Below are positions 53,512 through 61,400 of a DNA stretch of 64,000 nt, in pieces. The stretch is from positions 1,302,001 through 1,366,000 of the forward strand of contig OZ241752.1 in assembly GCA_965201155.1 (NCBI GenBank), given 5' to 3'. The notes under the pieces were generated by a model. The model had not been told where the DNA came from. It searched no databases and saw nothing but the letters and a program-made list of their open reading frames with translations. The stretch is from JANQOH01 sp965201155 (GTDB lineage Bacteria > Pseudomonadota > Alphaproteobacteria > UBA7887). The position numbers and the translations under genes are program-made. Every line of letters starts with the position of its first letter. Positions within the stretch are counted from its first letter, which is position 1.

Positions 53512-54099
53512 TTATGGGTGGGTGTGGTCGCCCGGAATAAGCGGCGGCGGCGGCTCGGCGGGCGGCTCGGGCGCCCCGGCGGCGAAGGCCAGGGCGCCGT
53601 CATGCGCCGGCAGCAGCGCGTCGGTTGCGGGCGCCGCGTCGGTGAAGTCCGCCGCAACGCCGGTGAGCGCCCGGGTCACCAGCCATGCATGACGGTTCGG
53701 AAAGTCGGCCCGGCACACCAGCCAATGGCCGCCAAAGCGGAACAGCGCCGCCAGTTCCGCCGGGCCAAGACTGTCAAATGGCGGCGCGCCGTCGCGCAGG
53801 CGCACCGTGTCGCCGGCGGAAAACAGGACGATTTCGATCTGCCCGGTGGTGAGCAGGCTCGCCAACCGCTCCTGGTCGCGTGCCCGCGTCACGCGCGGGC
53901 GGCTTTCCGGCAATTCGCTTTCCAGCGCCGCCACGATGCGCTTGCCCAGGGGATAGGTGGGCGCATCGGCGCGGCATGTGCCGACAAGCAGATGCTTGCG
54001 GCGGTAAACCGCCCATTGCCGATAGGGCGTGTGGCCCGCCAACAGGGGCCACACGCCGGCGGCGGCAAGGGCTGCGAGCAGGCGCCGGCGGTCGTGCAA
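53512..54099 (-). CDS. Short periplasmic protein, TAXI-type TRAP binding protein-like
   Basis: 195 residues. The N-terminus HDRRRLLAALAAAG ending in LLAG looks like a secretion signal with a twin-arginine feel. The rest (LLVGTCRADAPTYPLGKRIV, then QERLASLLTTGQIEIVLFSAGDTV and LAALFRFGGHWLVCR) is like the TAXI/Type-2 periplasmic binding fold but only one lobe long. No membrane subunits are adjacent. The start is uncertain: TTG at 54099 is used and no ATG exists. It lies 28 bases from the acetamidase-like gene, same strand, so it may serve the same pathway. Confidence 0.5.
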   Translation of the reverse strand: MHDRRRLLAALAAAGVWPLLAGHTPYRQWAVYRRKHLLVGTCRADAPTYPLGKRIVAALESELPESRPRVTRARDQERLASLLTTGQIEIVLFSAGDTVRLRDGAPPFDSLGPAELAALFRFGGHWLVCRADFPNRHAWLVTRALTGVAADFTDAAPATDALLPAHDGALAFAAGAPEPPAEPPPPLIPGDHTHP

Positions 54100-54127
54100 G
54101 CGTCCGGCCCGCAGGGTTGCGGCTCTC

Positions 54128-55378
54128 CTAGTCTTCCAGCACCGTCAGGTCGAGGATGGCCGACACGGCATAGTTCGGCACATCAACCACCTGGCCGATC
54201 ACGAGGTCGGCCGCGACGCTGGTCAAGATATAGGCCTGTTCGCGTGACAGCCCGTGTTCGCGCTGGATGTAGTCGATCAGGTCGATCAGCGCATTGCGGG
54301 CAGCGAGGCCCAGGTCTTCGTTGAGATTTTCGAGACCGGCGATTTCAGCGTCGTCGATATAGCTCAGGAACGGCGGAATGGTTCCGCTTTCCTTGAGCGG
54401 GAAACCGACGGCGGCATAGAACTCGGCCGGCGCGATGGTCTTGAGCTCGGCGCCGCCTTCATATTGCGGGGCGGTGATGTTCGCGCCTTCGCCCGCGCGG
54501 ATTTCGGTGCGCACGGTGACCACGCCGCCGATTTCAATGGCGGTGCCGGAAACTTCGCCGTCGCCCTGGGCGAAATGCACATCGCCGACGAACAGGCCGC
54601 AGCCATCGACGAAACAGGGCAGCAGGAGCGTCGTTCCGACCTGCATCTGCTGCACATCCATATTGCCGCCGTTTTCACGCGGCGGGATGGTGCGCAGGCA
54701 ACTGTCGGCATGGCTTCCGCCTTCGCCGCAAACGGCGGCGGGCTGTGCGCCGGTGGCCTGGGGCGGCAGGGCTATACCGCCGGCGGCGCCGAGCGCGGCT
54801 TCACGCGCCATCCACGCGGCAACTTCCGGCCCGCCGGGGAGCACGCCAATGGAACCGGGAAACGCCGCCATGGGGATGCGAACGCCCGGCATGGCGTCGG
54901 AGGTCGCGCCGTCGCGCGCCGTGCGCCAGCCGACGAAATAGGGCTCGGTGTAAAGATCGCGCAGGAAGCCGAAACCGGGAACGATCAGCGTATAGCCGAA
55001 TTCGTCAGGTTCGATATCTACCAGCGTCACGGCCACGACATCGCCGCGCTTGGCGCCGTTGATGTGCACCGGGCCGGTCATGGGATGGACGAGGTTGAGG
55101 TCCACCGCCGCGAGGTCGTCCGCCGTCGAGTCGAGCGCAAGGTCGCTGTCCAGCGCGTCGCGCGTTTCAAAAACGATATAGGCGCCGGGGTCGGCATGGG
55201 CGACCATGGGGATCGCTGGGTGATAGCGATTCATGCAATTGGGGTCGTCGGCGCAATGGTCGCCGCTTTTCGCCACAACTACGCGGTCTTGCCAGCGCAC
55301 GTCGGTTGTGTCGGCGAGTGCGGCGGGGCTGGCCACAGCAAGCCCGCACAGGGCGAGCCACAGGGGAAAACGCTTCAT
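54128..55378 (-). CDS. Periplasmic acetamidase/formamidase family protein
   Basis: 416 residues. A signal peptide (about 1-22, ending ASPAALADTT) is unusual, since FmdA-type enzymes are normally cytoplasmic. The body follows the family: HPMTGPVHINGAKRGDVVAVTLVDIEP, YFVGWRTA, IRIPMAAFPGSIGVLPGG-like text, GGNMDVQQMQVGTTLLLPCFVDGCGLFVGDVHFAQGDGEVSG (cited in part). The enzymes hydrolyse short amides to ammonia and acid using zinc. The ATG at 55378 has GGGAG upstream. A TAXI-like gene follows on the same strand. A periplasmic amidase could feed ammonia to AmtB, though the genes are far apart. Confidence 0.8.
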   Translation of the reverse strand: MKRFPLWLALCGLAVASPAALADTTDVRWQDRVVVAKSGDHCADDPNCMNRYHPAIPMVAHADPGAYIVFETRDALDSDLALDSTADDLAAVDLNLVHPMTGPVHINGAKRGDVVAVTLVDIEPDEFGYTLIVPGFGFLRDLYTEPYFVGWRTARDGATSDAMPGVRIPMAAFPGSIGVLPGGPEVAAWMAREAALGAAGGIALPPQATGAQPAAVCGEGGSHADSCLRTIPPRENGGNMDVQQMQVGTTLLLPCFVDGCGLFVGDVHFAQGDGEVSGTAIEIGGVVTVRTEIRAGEGANITAPQYEGGAELKTIAPAEFYAAVGFPLKESGTIPPFLSYIDDAEIAGLENLNEDLGLAARNALIDLIDYIQREHGLSREQAYILTSVAADLVIGQVVDVPNYAVSAILDLTVLED

Positions 55379-55510
55379 CAAATCCTACTCCCTCAGTGGT
55401 TTGCGGCCTGGCGGGCCGCAGGATTGGCTGCCGGTATCGTGTAACAGGATACGCTGTGAATCGCCGCCGGACAAGGCGCGGGCAATCACCGCCCCGCCCC
55501 TGCCCGGTTG

Positions 55511-55852
55511 TCAGGATTCGGCGGTTTCGGCGGCAATCCAGTCAAGAAACGGTTGATGGCCGTCGGTGATGGGATGCACCACGATGCACGGGCATTCATA
55601 GTCGTGCAGCGCCTTGGCCTGTTCGATCAGCGCCGCCACGCGGCCCTGGCGGGTTTTCAGGATGACCGCGGCTTCTGCGGCCATTTCCACCTTGTCGTTC
55701 CACCAATAGACGGAACTGATGCCTTCGACGATATTCGCGCACGCCGCCAGGCGCTCCTCCACCAGAGTGCGCGCCAGCGCCAGCGCCACGGCGCGGTTTG
55801 CCGCGGTGATATAGACCGAGACCGGGGCGTCCGGGTTGCTGTCCGCCGTCAT
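55511..55852 (-). CDS. cutA: Divalent-cation tolerance protein CutA
   Basis: 113 residues, the usual length. VSVYITAANRAVALALARTL, RLAACANIVEGISSVYWWNDKVEM and KALHDYECPCIVVHPITDGHQPFLDWI are the CutA signature. CutA forms a trimer of PII-like fold; its link to copper tolerance is indirect. The ATG at 55852 with GAGGCGGAT is chosen; a GTG at 55885 overlapping the macro-domain stop is possible and would add 11 residues. Confidence 0.9.
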   Translation of the reverse strand: MTADSNPDAPVSVYITAANRAVALALARTLVEERLAACANIVEGISSVYWWNDKVEMAAEAAVILKTRQGRVAALIEQAKALHDYECPCIVVHPITDGHQPFLDWIAAETAES

Positions 55853-55881
55853 ATCCGCCTCTCGCCTTGCCTGCGGCGCCG

Positions 55882-56385
55882 TCACAGGGCGGCGGAAAGG
55901 ATGGCGTGGTCCTCTTCACCGAACGCCGTCAGGATGATCTCGTCGAAATCTGCGCCGGCGGCAAGTGCGGCGCGGACCTCGCGTACAGCAATCTCCGCTG
56001 CCTGCTCGGCGGGGAAACCGAACACACCGGTGGAAATCATGGGGAAGGCGATGCGCCGGGCGCCCAGTTCGCCCGCTTTGGCAAGGCAATTGCGGTAGCA
56101 GCGGGCGAGCAGTTCCGGCTCGCCCTGTTCGCCGTCGGTCCATACGGGGCCGGCAGTATGGATCACCCACCGCGCCGGCAGGGCGAACCCGTCCGTCACC
56201 ACCGCCTCTCCGGTGGGACAGCGGCCGATTTTCATGGTTGCCGCGTTCAGTTTCCAGCCCGCCTTGCGCCGGATCGCGCCGTCCACGCCGCCGCCGGCCC
56301 GGAGACGCTCGTTGGCGGCATTGACGATCGCATCGACCTCAAGTGCCGCGATATCACCCTGAACAACGGTCACCCGATCGGTCAT
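55882..56385 (-). CDS. Macro-domain protein (O-acetyl-ADP-ribose deacetylase-like)
   Basis: 167 residues. Ligand-binding motifs: VTVVQGDIAALEVDAIVNAANE, RAGGGVDGAI and PMISTGVFGFP are the YmdB/MacroD pattern, with the Asn and Asp expected in the active centre. It removes ADP-ribose from proteins or hydrolyses O-acetyl-ADP-ribose. Start ATG with GGAGGG five bases upstream; a GTG at 56391 would lie in that site. The stop overlaps a possible GTG start of cutA, so they may be co-translated. Divergent from the phytanoyl-CoA dioxygenase gene. Confidence 0.92.
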   Translation of the reverse strand: MTDRVTVVQGDIAALEVDAIVNAANERLRAGGGVDGAIRRKAGWKLNAATMKIGRCPTGEAVVTDGFALPARWVIHTAGPVWTDGEQGEPELLARCYRNCLAKAGELGARRIAFPMISTGVFGFPAEQAAEIAVREVRAALAAGADFDEIILTAFGEEDHAILSAAL

Positions 56386-56521
56386 GAACACCCTCCGTCA
56401 CCTTCCCGCACGACGCCGCGGGCGCGGAAACCGCACCCGGCGCATTCTATCACAGCGGCGCGCCATGGCGACAACATGGTGCTATTATGGCGCGGCAGCG
56501 GATGGAAACGGGGAGCGGGCG

Positions 56522-57319
56522 ATGCGGCTGAGCGCCGAACAGAAAGAGCGGTTCGACAGAGACGGGTTCCTTCTCTTTCCCGGTCTCGTCGGCGAGGGTG
56601 AAGTGGCCCTGATGCGGCGTGAAATCGCGCGTCTCGGCGGTCTCGACCATGAATGCGTGGTGCGCGAAAGCGATGGCGGGCCGGCGCGCACGCTGTTTCG
56701 TGTGCATGAGGCAGACGGCGCCACCGCTTCACCTCCATTCCGCGCCTTTGCGCGCACGCCGCGCGCGCTGGGCCTCGCCCAGCAGGTGCTGGACAGCGAG
56801 GCGCTGTATGTGCACCACACCAAGATCAACATGAAATGCGCGGTGGAAGGAACGGTCTGGCCGTGGCATCAGGATTTCGGCCAGTGGCATCTGGACGGCA
56901 TCGCCCGCCCGGACATGGTTACGCTGATGATCATGCTTGACGAAGCGGACGCCTTTTCGGGCTGCCTGTATTTTCTGCCGGGCAGCCACCGCCGCGGGCG
57001 CGTCACGCCGCGCTGGGACACCAGCACCGCTTATGGATTCTGGGCCCTGCCGCCGGAGACGGTGCGCGACGCCGGCAGTGCTGCGGCGCCGGTCGCAATC
57101 ACGGGTGCGCCCGGCGATGCGGCGCTGTTTCATTGCAACCTGTTTCATGCGTCGGGGCATAACCTCTCGGTGCGCGACCGCTGGCAGGCCTATTTCTGTT
57201 ACAACACGGTGGCCAACCGCCCCGCGGACATCGAGTCGCCGCGCCCCGACTATGTACGCTCGCGCAACTGGAAGCCGCTGGAGCGGGTGGATAATGCTGC
57301 CGTGCTGGCCGCAGCGTGA
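56522..57319 (+). CDS. Phytanoyl-CoA dioxygenase family protein
   Basis: 265 residues, Fe(II)/2-oxoglutarate dioxygenase. MRLSAEQKERFDRDGFLLFPG is the family start; the metal ligands are the HQD of WPWHQDFGQWH (about 118-128) and the distal His of LFHASGHN, with the 2-oxoglutarate Arg nearby (RDRWQ). Substrates in this family include hydroxylated acyl chains, ectoine and natural products; this one cannot be named. The ATG at 56522 has GGGAGCGGGC before it. Followed by tRNA-Ser. Confidence 0.82.
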   Translation: MRLSAEQKERFDRDGFLLFPGLVGEGEVALMRREIARLGGLDHECVVRESDGGPARTLFRVHEADGATASPPFRAFARTPRALGLAQQVLDSEALYVHHTKINMKCAVEGTVWPWHQDFGQWHLDGIARPDMVTLMIMLDEADAFSGCLYFLPGSHRRGRVTPRWDTSTAYGFWALPPETVRDAGSAAAPVAITGAPGDAALFHCNLFHASGHNLSVRDRWQAYFCYNTVANRPADIESPRPDYVRSRNWKPLERVDNAAVLAAA

Positions 57320-57342
57320 CTGCCGCCCCGTCGCGCACCGGA

Positions 57343-57371
57343 TTGACAGGGGAATTGGCGCTGCGTAAAAA
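57343..57371 (+). promoter_or_regulatory. Promoter of tRNA-Ser
   Basis: TTGACA (57343-57348), 17 bases, then TAAAAA (57366-57371), ten bases before the tRNA. A consensus -35 with correct spacing makes it a convincing sigma-70 promoter. Confidence 0.7.
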
Positions 57372-57381
57372 ATCTTGCGCG

Positions 57382-57474
57382 GGAGGGGTGGCCGAGCGGC
57401 TGAAGGCGGCGGTTTGCTAAACCGTTATACGGGGACAATCCGTATCGTGGGTTCGAATCCCATCCCCTCCGCCA
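57382..57474 (+). tRNA. tRNA-Ser (anticodon GCT)
   Basis: 93 bases including an encoded CCA. The acceptor stem pairs GGAGGGG (57382-57388) with CCCCTCC (57464-57470), discriminator G. The anticodon loop TTGCTAA carries GCT at 57416-57418, which reads AGC/AGU. A long variable arm (about 57425-57447) identifies it as a class II serine tRNA, and GTTCGAATC gives the T-loop. No integration signs at its 3' end: recO begins 16 bases later. Confidence 0.97.
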
Positions 57475-57489
57475 TACGCTGACGCAGCC

Positions 57490-58227
57490 ATGCAATGGCA
57501 GGACGACGCGATCGTGCTGTCGGCGCAGCGGCACGGCGAATCAGCGCTTATCGTGCATCTGCTCACCCTGGCCCATGGACGCCATGCCGGGCTGGCCCCC
57601 GGCGCCGGCGGGCGGCGGCAAGCCTTGTTCCAGCCCGGCAACCGGCTGCGCTGCCGCTGGCGCGCGCGCCTTGCCGACCATCTGGGAACGCTGACCGCAG
57701 AACCCGCGCACCTGCCCACCGCCCTGCTGTTCGGTGATGGCGGACGGCTGGCGGCGCTGGCCGCCGCATGCGCGCTGTGCCGGTCGCTATTGCCCGAGCG
57801 CGCACCGTATCCGCGTCTGTTTCGCGGTCTGGAAGCGCTGCTGGAAGCGCTGGAGGCAGGTGATGCGCCGCCGCTATGGCAGGCCGCCTATGTGATGTGG
57901 GAGGTCGGCCTGTTGTCGGAAATCGGTTTCGCGCTCGATCTCGAGACCTGCACGGCAACCGGCTCGCGTGAGGATCTGTGCTGGGTCTCGCCGCGCACTG
58001 GGCGGGCAGTATCCGGCGCGGCCGGTGCGCCCTGGGCGAAGCGGCTGCTGCCCCTGCCCGGCTTCCTGACCGGCGCCGGCGCGGCGGATGCCGATGCTGT
58101 GCAGGCGGGTTTGCGTCTGACAGGACATTTCCTTGGTCGCGCGGGCGATCTGCCGCCGGCGCGCGCACGTCTGCCGGAGGTCCTTGCGCGCCGTTCGGCG
58201 GGGTTCACTCCCAGTCGGCCAGAATAG
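57490..58227 (+). CDS. recO: DNA repair protein RecO
   Basis: 245 residues. The N-terminal OB fold reads MQWQDDAIVLSAQRHGESALIVHLLTLAHGRHAGLAPG (shown in part), and the C-terminal helical part (YVMWEVGLLSEIGFALDLETC; GLRLTGHFL) follows the family. The cysteine-rich zinc site of many RecO proteins is reduced: only one Cys (LETCTATG) is visible there. It loads RecA on single-stranded DNA with RecR. Follows the tRNA on the same strand and converges with the TPR gene, overlapping it by 23 bases at the 3' ends. Confidence 0.92.
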   Translation: MQWQDDAIVLSAQRHGESALIVHLLTLAHGRHAGLAPGAGGRRQALFQPGNRLRCRWRARLADHLGTLTAEPAHLPTALLFGDGGRLAALAAACALCRSLLPERAPYPRLFRGLEALLEALEAGDAPPLWQAAYVMWEVGLLSEIGFALDLETCTATGSREDLCWVSPRTGRAVSGAAGAPWAKRLLPLPGFLTGAGAADADAVQAGLRLTGHFLGRAGDLPPARARLPEVLARRSAGFTPSRPE

Positions 58228-59677
58228 CCTCGGCGCGCGCCGCCGCCGCGTCAGCATCTTCCGCACGGCCGAGGCGGCGGAGAACCTGGGAGTGGGGGAC
58301 AAGAACTTCAGCCACAAGGCGATGGTCGGCACCGAACTGCGCGGTGCGCGCCGCCGCCGCCCGCTCATACAGCGCCGCCGCTTCCTCAAGGCGCCCTTCG
58401 CCGGTGCGGATCTCCGCCAGCGCAATGACGGCCGCCACCGTATCGTCATGCAGCGCGCCAAGGGTGAGTTCGAGGAAGGACAACCCCCGCGCCTGCATCA
58501 CCGCCGCCATGTCCCAGGCGCCGGCGGCAGCGTTGACGGCGGCGAGACTGGACATGGCGCGCGCGGTTTTCGGGTGCATGGGCGTGAAAGCGCGCGTCCA
58601 TATTGCCAGGGCGCGCTGGAGCAGCGGGTCGGCAGCGGCATGGTGCCCGGCGGCAATATGCGCGGCGGCAACACCGTACAGCACATCGGCAATCGCCGCG
58701 GCGTCCGGCCCGGCGGCTTCCGTGAGCACGGCAATGGCCTCGTTCAATCGCCGGTCGGCGGCAGCGATGTCGCCCTGGCGCACGCGCATGGCGGCGAAAT
58801 CACGCAGAGTGGCGGCAAACTCGGGGTGGTCCGCGCCGAATGCGGCGCGCTTGATCTCCAGCAGGCGCAGGAAATGCGCCTGGGCGCGCTCCCAGTCGCC
58901 CTTGTCGGTGAACAGTCGGGCAAGATTGTAGACACTGCGCGCGGTGCGCGCGTCATCGGCGCCGAAACGCGATTGGCGAATGGACAGCGCCCGCGCGTAA
59001 TACGGTTCCGCCGCGTCGTGATTTTCCGCCTCATGGTGAATCATGGCCAGTTGGTCGAGGCTTTCGGCGACCAGGGGGTGCTGCGGCCCGACATGATGCT
59101 GCAGGCGTTCCAGCACCCGCTGCTGATGCGCTTCAGCAGCGGCGAAGCGCTGCGCCCGCCGGTAGAGGCCAGAAAGCTGAAAATGCGCCAAAATTGCGTC
59201 CATCTCCGCCTCCGCGCCCAGCGCATCGCGAATTTCGACGGTGCGCGCCAACTGTCTGGCGGCGTCGCCATAGCGGTATTCGGCCTGGGCGATCTGGCTC
59301 AGCGCCGCAAGGCTGTCAGCAACCGGCACGGAGGCGGGGCCGAACAGGATCTCGCGCGTCGCCAGCGCGCGGTCATGCAGCGCCGCCGCGGCCGCCAGAC
59401 GGCCCTGGCGCTGGTGCACGACGGCGAGATTGAACCACGCCATGGCGGTGTGTTCATGGTCGGGGCCGAGCGCAGCTTCATTAGCGGCGGCGGCTTCCTC
59501 GGCCGCGGCCTGTGCGGCTTCCCTATCGTTGCTGCCGAGCAGTTCCAGGGTGGTGCGGTTGCGGGCTTCGGCGAGGCGCGTCAGCACGGAATCCGCACCG
59601 TCCTGCGCCGGTGCGGGACCGGCGGCCGCCAGCGCCGCCACGATCGCGATTGCGGCGATCAGCTTTCGCATAGTCAT
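58205..59677 (-). CDS. Secreted kinesin-light-chain-type TPR protein
   Basis: 490 residues. A signal peptide (about 1-25, ending PAPAQDG) is followed by about nine tandem TPR-like units of roughly 42 residues, each with a pattern like HPLVAESLDQLAMIHHEAEN and HPEFAATLRDFAAMRVRQGD. Such repeats are scaffolds for protein interactions; no catalytic domain is visible. It would act in the periplasm. The ATG at 59677 is used; the longer frame to 59731 adds residues before the signal. It overlaps the 3' end of recO and diverges from ilvH. Confidence 0.8.
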   Translation of the reverse strand: MTMRKLIAAIAIVAALAAAGPAPAQDGADSVLTRLAEARNRTTLELLGSNDREAAQAAAEEAAAANEAALGPDHEHTAMAWFNLAVVHQRQGRLAAAAALHDRALATREILFGPASVPVADSLAALSQIAQAEYRYGDAARQLARTVEIRDALGAEAEMDAILAHFQLSGLYRRAQRFAAAEAHQQRVLERLQHHVGPQHPLVAESLDQLAMIHHEAENHDAAEPYYARALSIRQSRFGADDARTARSVYNLARLFTDKGDWERAQAHFLRLLEIKRAAFGADHPEFAATLRDFAAMRVRQGDIAAADRRLNEAIAVLTEAAGPDAAAIADVLYGVAAAHIAAGHHAAADPLLQRALAIWTRAFTPMHPKTARAMSSLAAVNAAAGAWDMAAVMQARGLSFLELTLGALHDDTVAAVIALAEIRTGEGRLEEAAALYERAAAARTAQFGADHRLVAEVLVPHSQVLRRLGRAEDADAAAARAEAILADWE

Positions 59678-59751
59678 GTTGAGCGCTTTCCCCTTGCGAA
59701 GTTTCGGACCCGCCGACGCAGTGCGGCGCACACAGGCGTTTACAATCTTTC

Positions 59752-60342
59752 ATGATGGTCTATGGTGCGCCCGCCGCGCCATGCCGCACCGATTTTTCCG
59801 CACAACCCTCTGGACAACCACACTGGACCGCCGTGAGCGACAGGGTCGAAAAACATGTCATCGCCTGCATCGTCGATAATGAATTTGGCGTGCTGGCGCG
59901 CGTTGTCGGCCTGTTTTCAGGCCGCGGTTACAATATAGAAAGCCTGACGGTCACGGAAGTGGATGCCGAGGAGAGCCTTTCCCGCATCACGCTGATTACC
60001 TCCGGCACACCCATGGTGATCGAGCAGATCAAGGCGCAGTTGGGACGTCTGGTGCCGGTCCATACCGTCGTCGACCTGACCATGGCGGGGCCGCATGTGA
60101 GCCGCGAGCTGGCGCTGGTGAAGGTACGCGGACGCGGCGAGGCGCGCGTGGAATCGCTGCGCATCGCGGATATTTTCCGCGCCCGCGTCGTGGACAGTTC
60201 GATTGAGTCGTTCGTGTTCGAACTGACGGGCGCGGCGGACAAGATCGACGCCTTCATCGCGCTGATGCGCCCGCTTGGCCTGGTCGAGGTGGCGCGCACG
60301 GGCGCCGCCGCCATCGCCCGCGGGGCGGATGCACTGCAATAA
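59752..60342 (+). CDS. ilvH: Acetolactate synthase small (regulatory) subunit
   Basis: 196 residues if started at 59752; about 169 if started at the GTG at 59833, where family similarity begins (DRVEKHVIACIVDNEFGVLARVVGLFSGRGYNIESLTV, shown in part). The N-terminal ACT domain and the C-terminal domain (RELALVKVRGRG; FRARVVDSSIESFVFELTGA) are intact. It confers valine feedback on the catalytic subunit and supports branched-chain amino-acid synthesis. No strong ribosome site precedes either start. The catalytic subunit gene ilvI/ilvB is not upstream, as it normally is; the TPR gene lies there instead. ilvC follows after 33 bases. Confidence 0.92.
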   Translation: MMVYGAPAAPCRTDFSAQPSGQPHWTAVSDRVEKHVIACIVDNEFGVLARVVGLFSGRGYNIESLTVTEVDAEESLSRITLITSGTPMVIEQIKAQLGRLVPVHTVVDLTMAGPHVSRELALVKVRGRGEARVESLRIADIFRARVVDSSIESFVFELTGAADKIDAFIALMRPLGLVEVARTGAAAIARGADALQ

Positions 60343-60375
60343 GCTACGATACCGAAGTTCCAGGGAGACCCATCC

Positions 60376-61395
60376 ATGCGAGTATATTACGACCGCGACG
60401 CCGACGTGAACCTGATCAAGGCAAGTAAGGTGGCGGTGATCGGCTATGGCAGCCAGGGCCACGCGCACGCCGCCAATATGCGGGATTCCGGCGTCGCCGA
60501 TGTCACGGTGGCGCTGCGCGAAGGCTCCGCCTCGGCAGCGAAGGCGGAAGCGGCGGGCTTCCCCGTGATGGATGTGGCCTCGGCGGCCCAATGGGCCGAT
60601 GTGATGATGATGGCCACGCCCGACGAATTGCAGGCGGATATCTACACCCGGCATCTCGCCCCGCACATGAAAGACGGCGCCGCGCTGGCCTTCGCCCACG
60701 GTCTCAACATTCATTTCGGGCTGATCGAGCCGCGCAGCGACCTTGATATATTCATGATCGCTCCGAAGGGGCCGGGCCATACCGTGCGCTCGGAATATGC
60801 GCGCGGCGGCGGCGTGCCGTGCCTCGTGGCGGTGGCGCAGAACGCTTCCGGCAATGCGCTGGAAATCGGGCTGTCCTACGCCTCGGCCATTGGCGGCGGC
60901 CGCGCGGGCATCATCGAAACCACCTTCAAGGAAGAATGCGAAACCGACCTGTTCGGCGAACAGGTGGTGCTGTGCGGCGGTCTCACTGCGCTGATCACCG
61001 CCGGGTTCGAAACGCTGGTGGAAGCCGGCTACGCGCCGGAAATGGCGTATTTCGAATGTCTGCATGAAGTGAAACTGATCGTCGATCTGATCTATGAGGG
61101 CGGCATCGCCAATATGCGGTATTCGATCTCCAACACGGCAGAATACGGGGATTACAGCCGCGGCTCGAAGATCGTCGATGATCACGTGAAGCGGTCGATG
61201 AAAAAAGTCCTTGCGGACATCCAGTCAGGCCGCTTTGCCAGCGAATGGATGAACGAATGCCGCGCGAACCAGCCCAGCTTCAAGGCGATGCGCCGCATGG
61301 CGGCGGAACATCCGATCGAGGATGTGGGCGCACGCCTGCGCGCCATGATGCCGTGGATTTCGGAAAACGCCCTTGTTGACAAGAGCCGCAACTGA
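60376..61395 (+). CDS. ilvC: Ketol-acid reductoisomerase (NADP)
   Basis: 339 residues, class I. Rossmann motif GYGSQGHAHAANMRDSG (about 25-41), LRE near residue 50, then FAHGLNIHFGLIEP and APKGPGHTVRSEY; the C-terminal knotted domain has KEECETDLFGEQ and the metal ligands, and SNTAEYGDY. It converts acetolactate or acetohydroxybutyrate in valine and isoleucine synthesis using Mg2+ and NADPH. CAGGGAG precedes the ATG. It forms an operon with ilvH. Confidence 0.98.
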   Translation: MRVYYDRDADVNLIKASKVAVIGYGSQGHAHAANMRDSGVADVTVALREGSASAAKAEAAGFPVMDVASAAQWADVMMMATPDELQADIYTRHLAPHMKDGAALAFAHGLNIHFGLIEPRSDLDIFMIAPKGPGHTVRSEYARGGGVPCLVAVAQNASGNALEIGLSYASAIGGGRAGIIETTFKEECETDLFGEQVVLCGGLTALITAGFETLVEAGYAPEMAYFECLHEVKLIVDLIYEGGIANMRYSISNTAEYGDYSRGSKIVDDHVKRSMKKVLADIQSGRFASEWMNECRANQPSFKAMRRMAAEHPIEDVGARLRAMMPWISENALVDKSRN

Positions 61396-61400
61396 GGGCG

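Noticed and set aside
57382..57489. Integration (att) site at tRNA-Ser
   Set aside because: No integrase, no repeated tRNA 3' end and no foreign genes follow; recO begins directly downstream.
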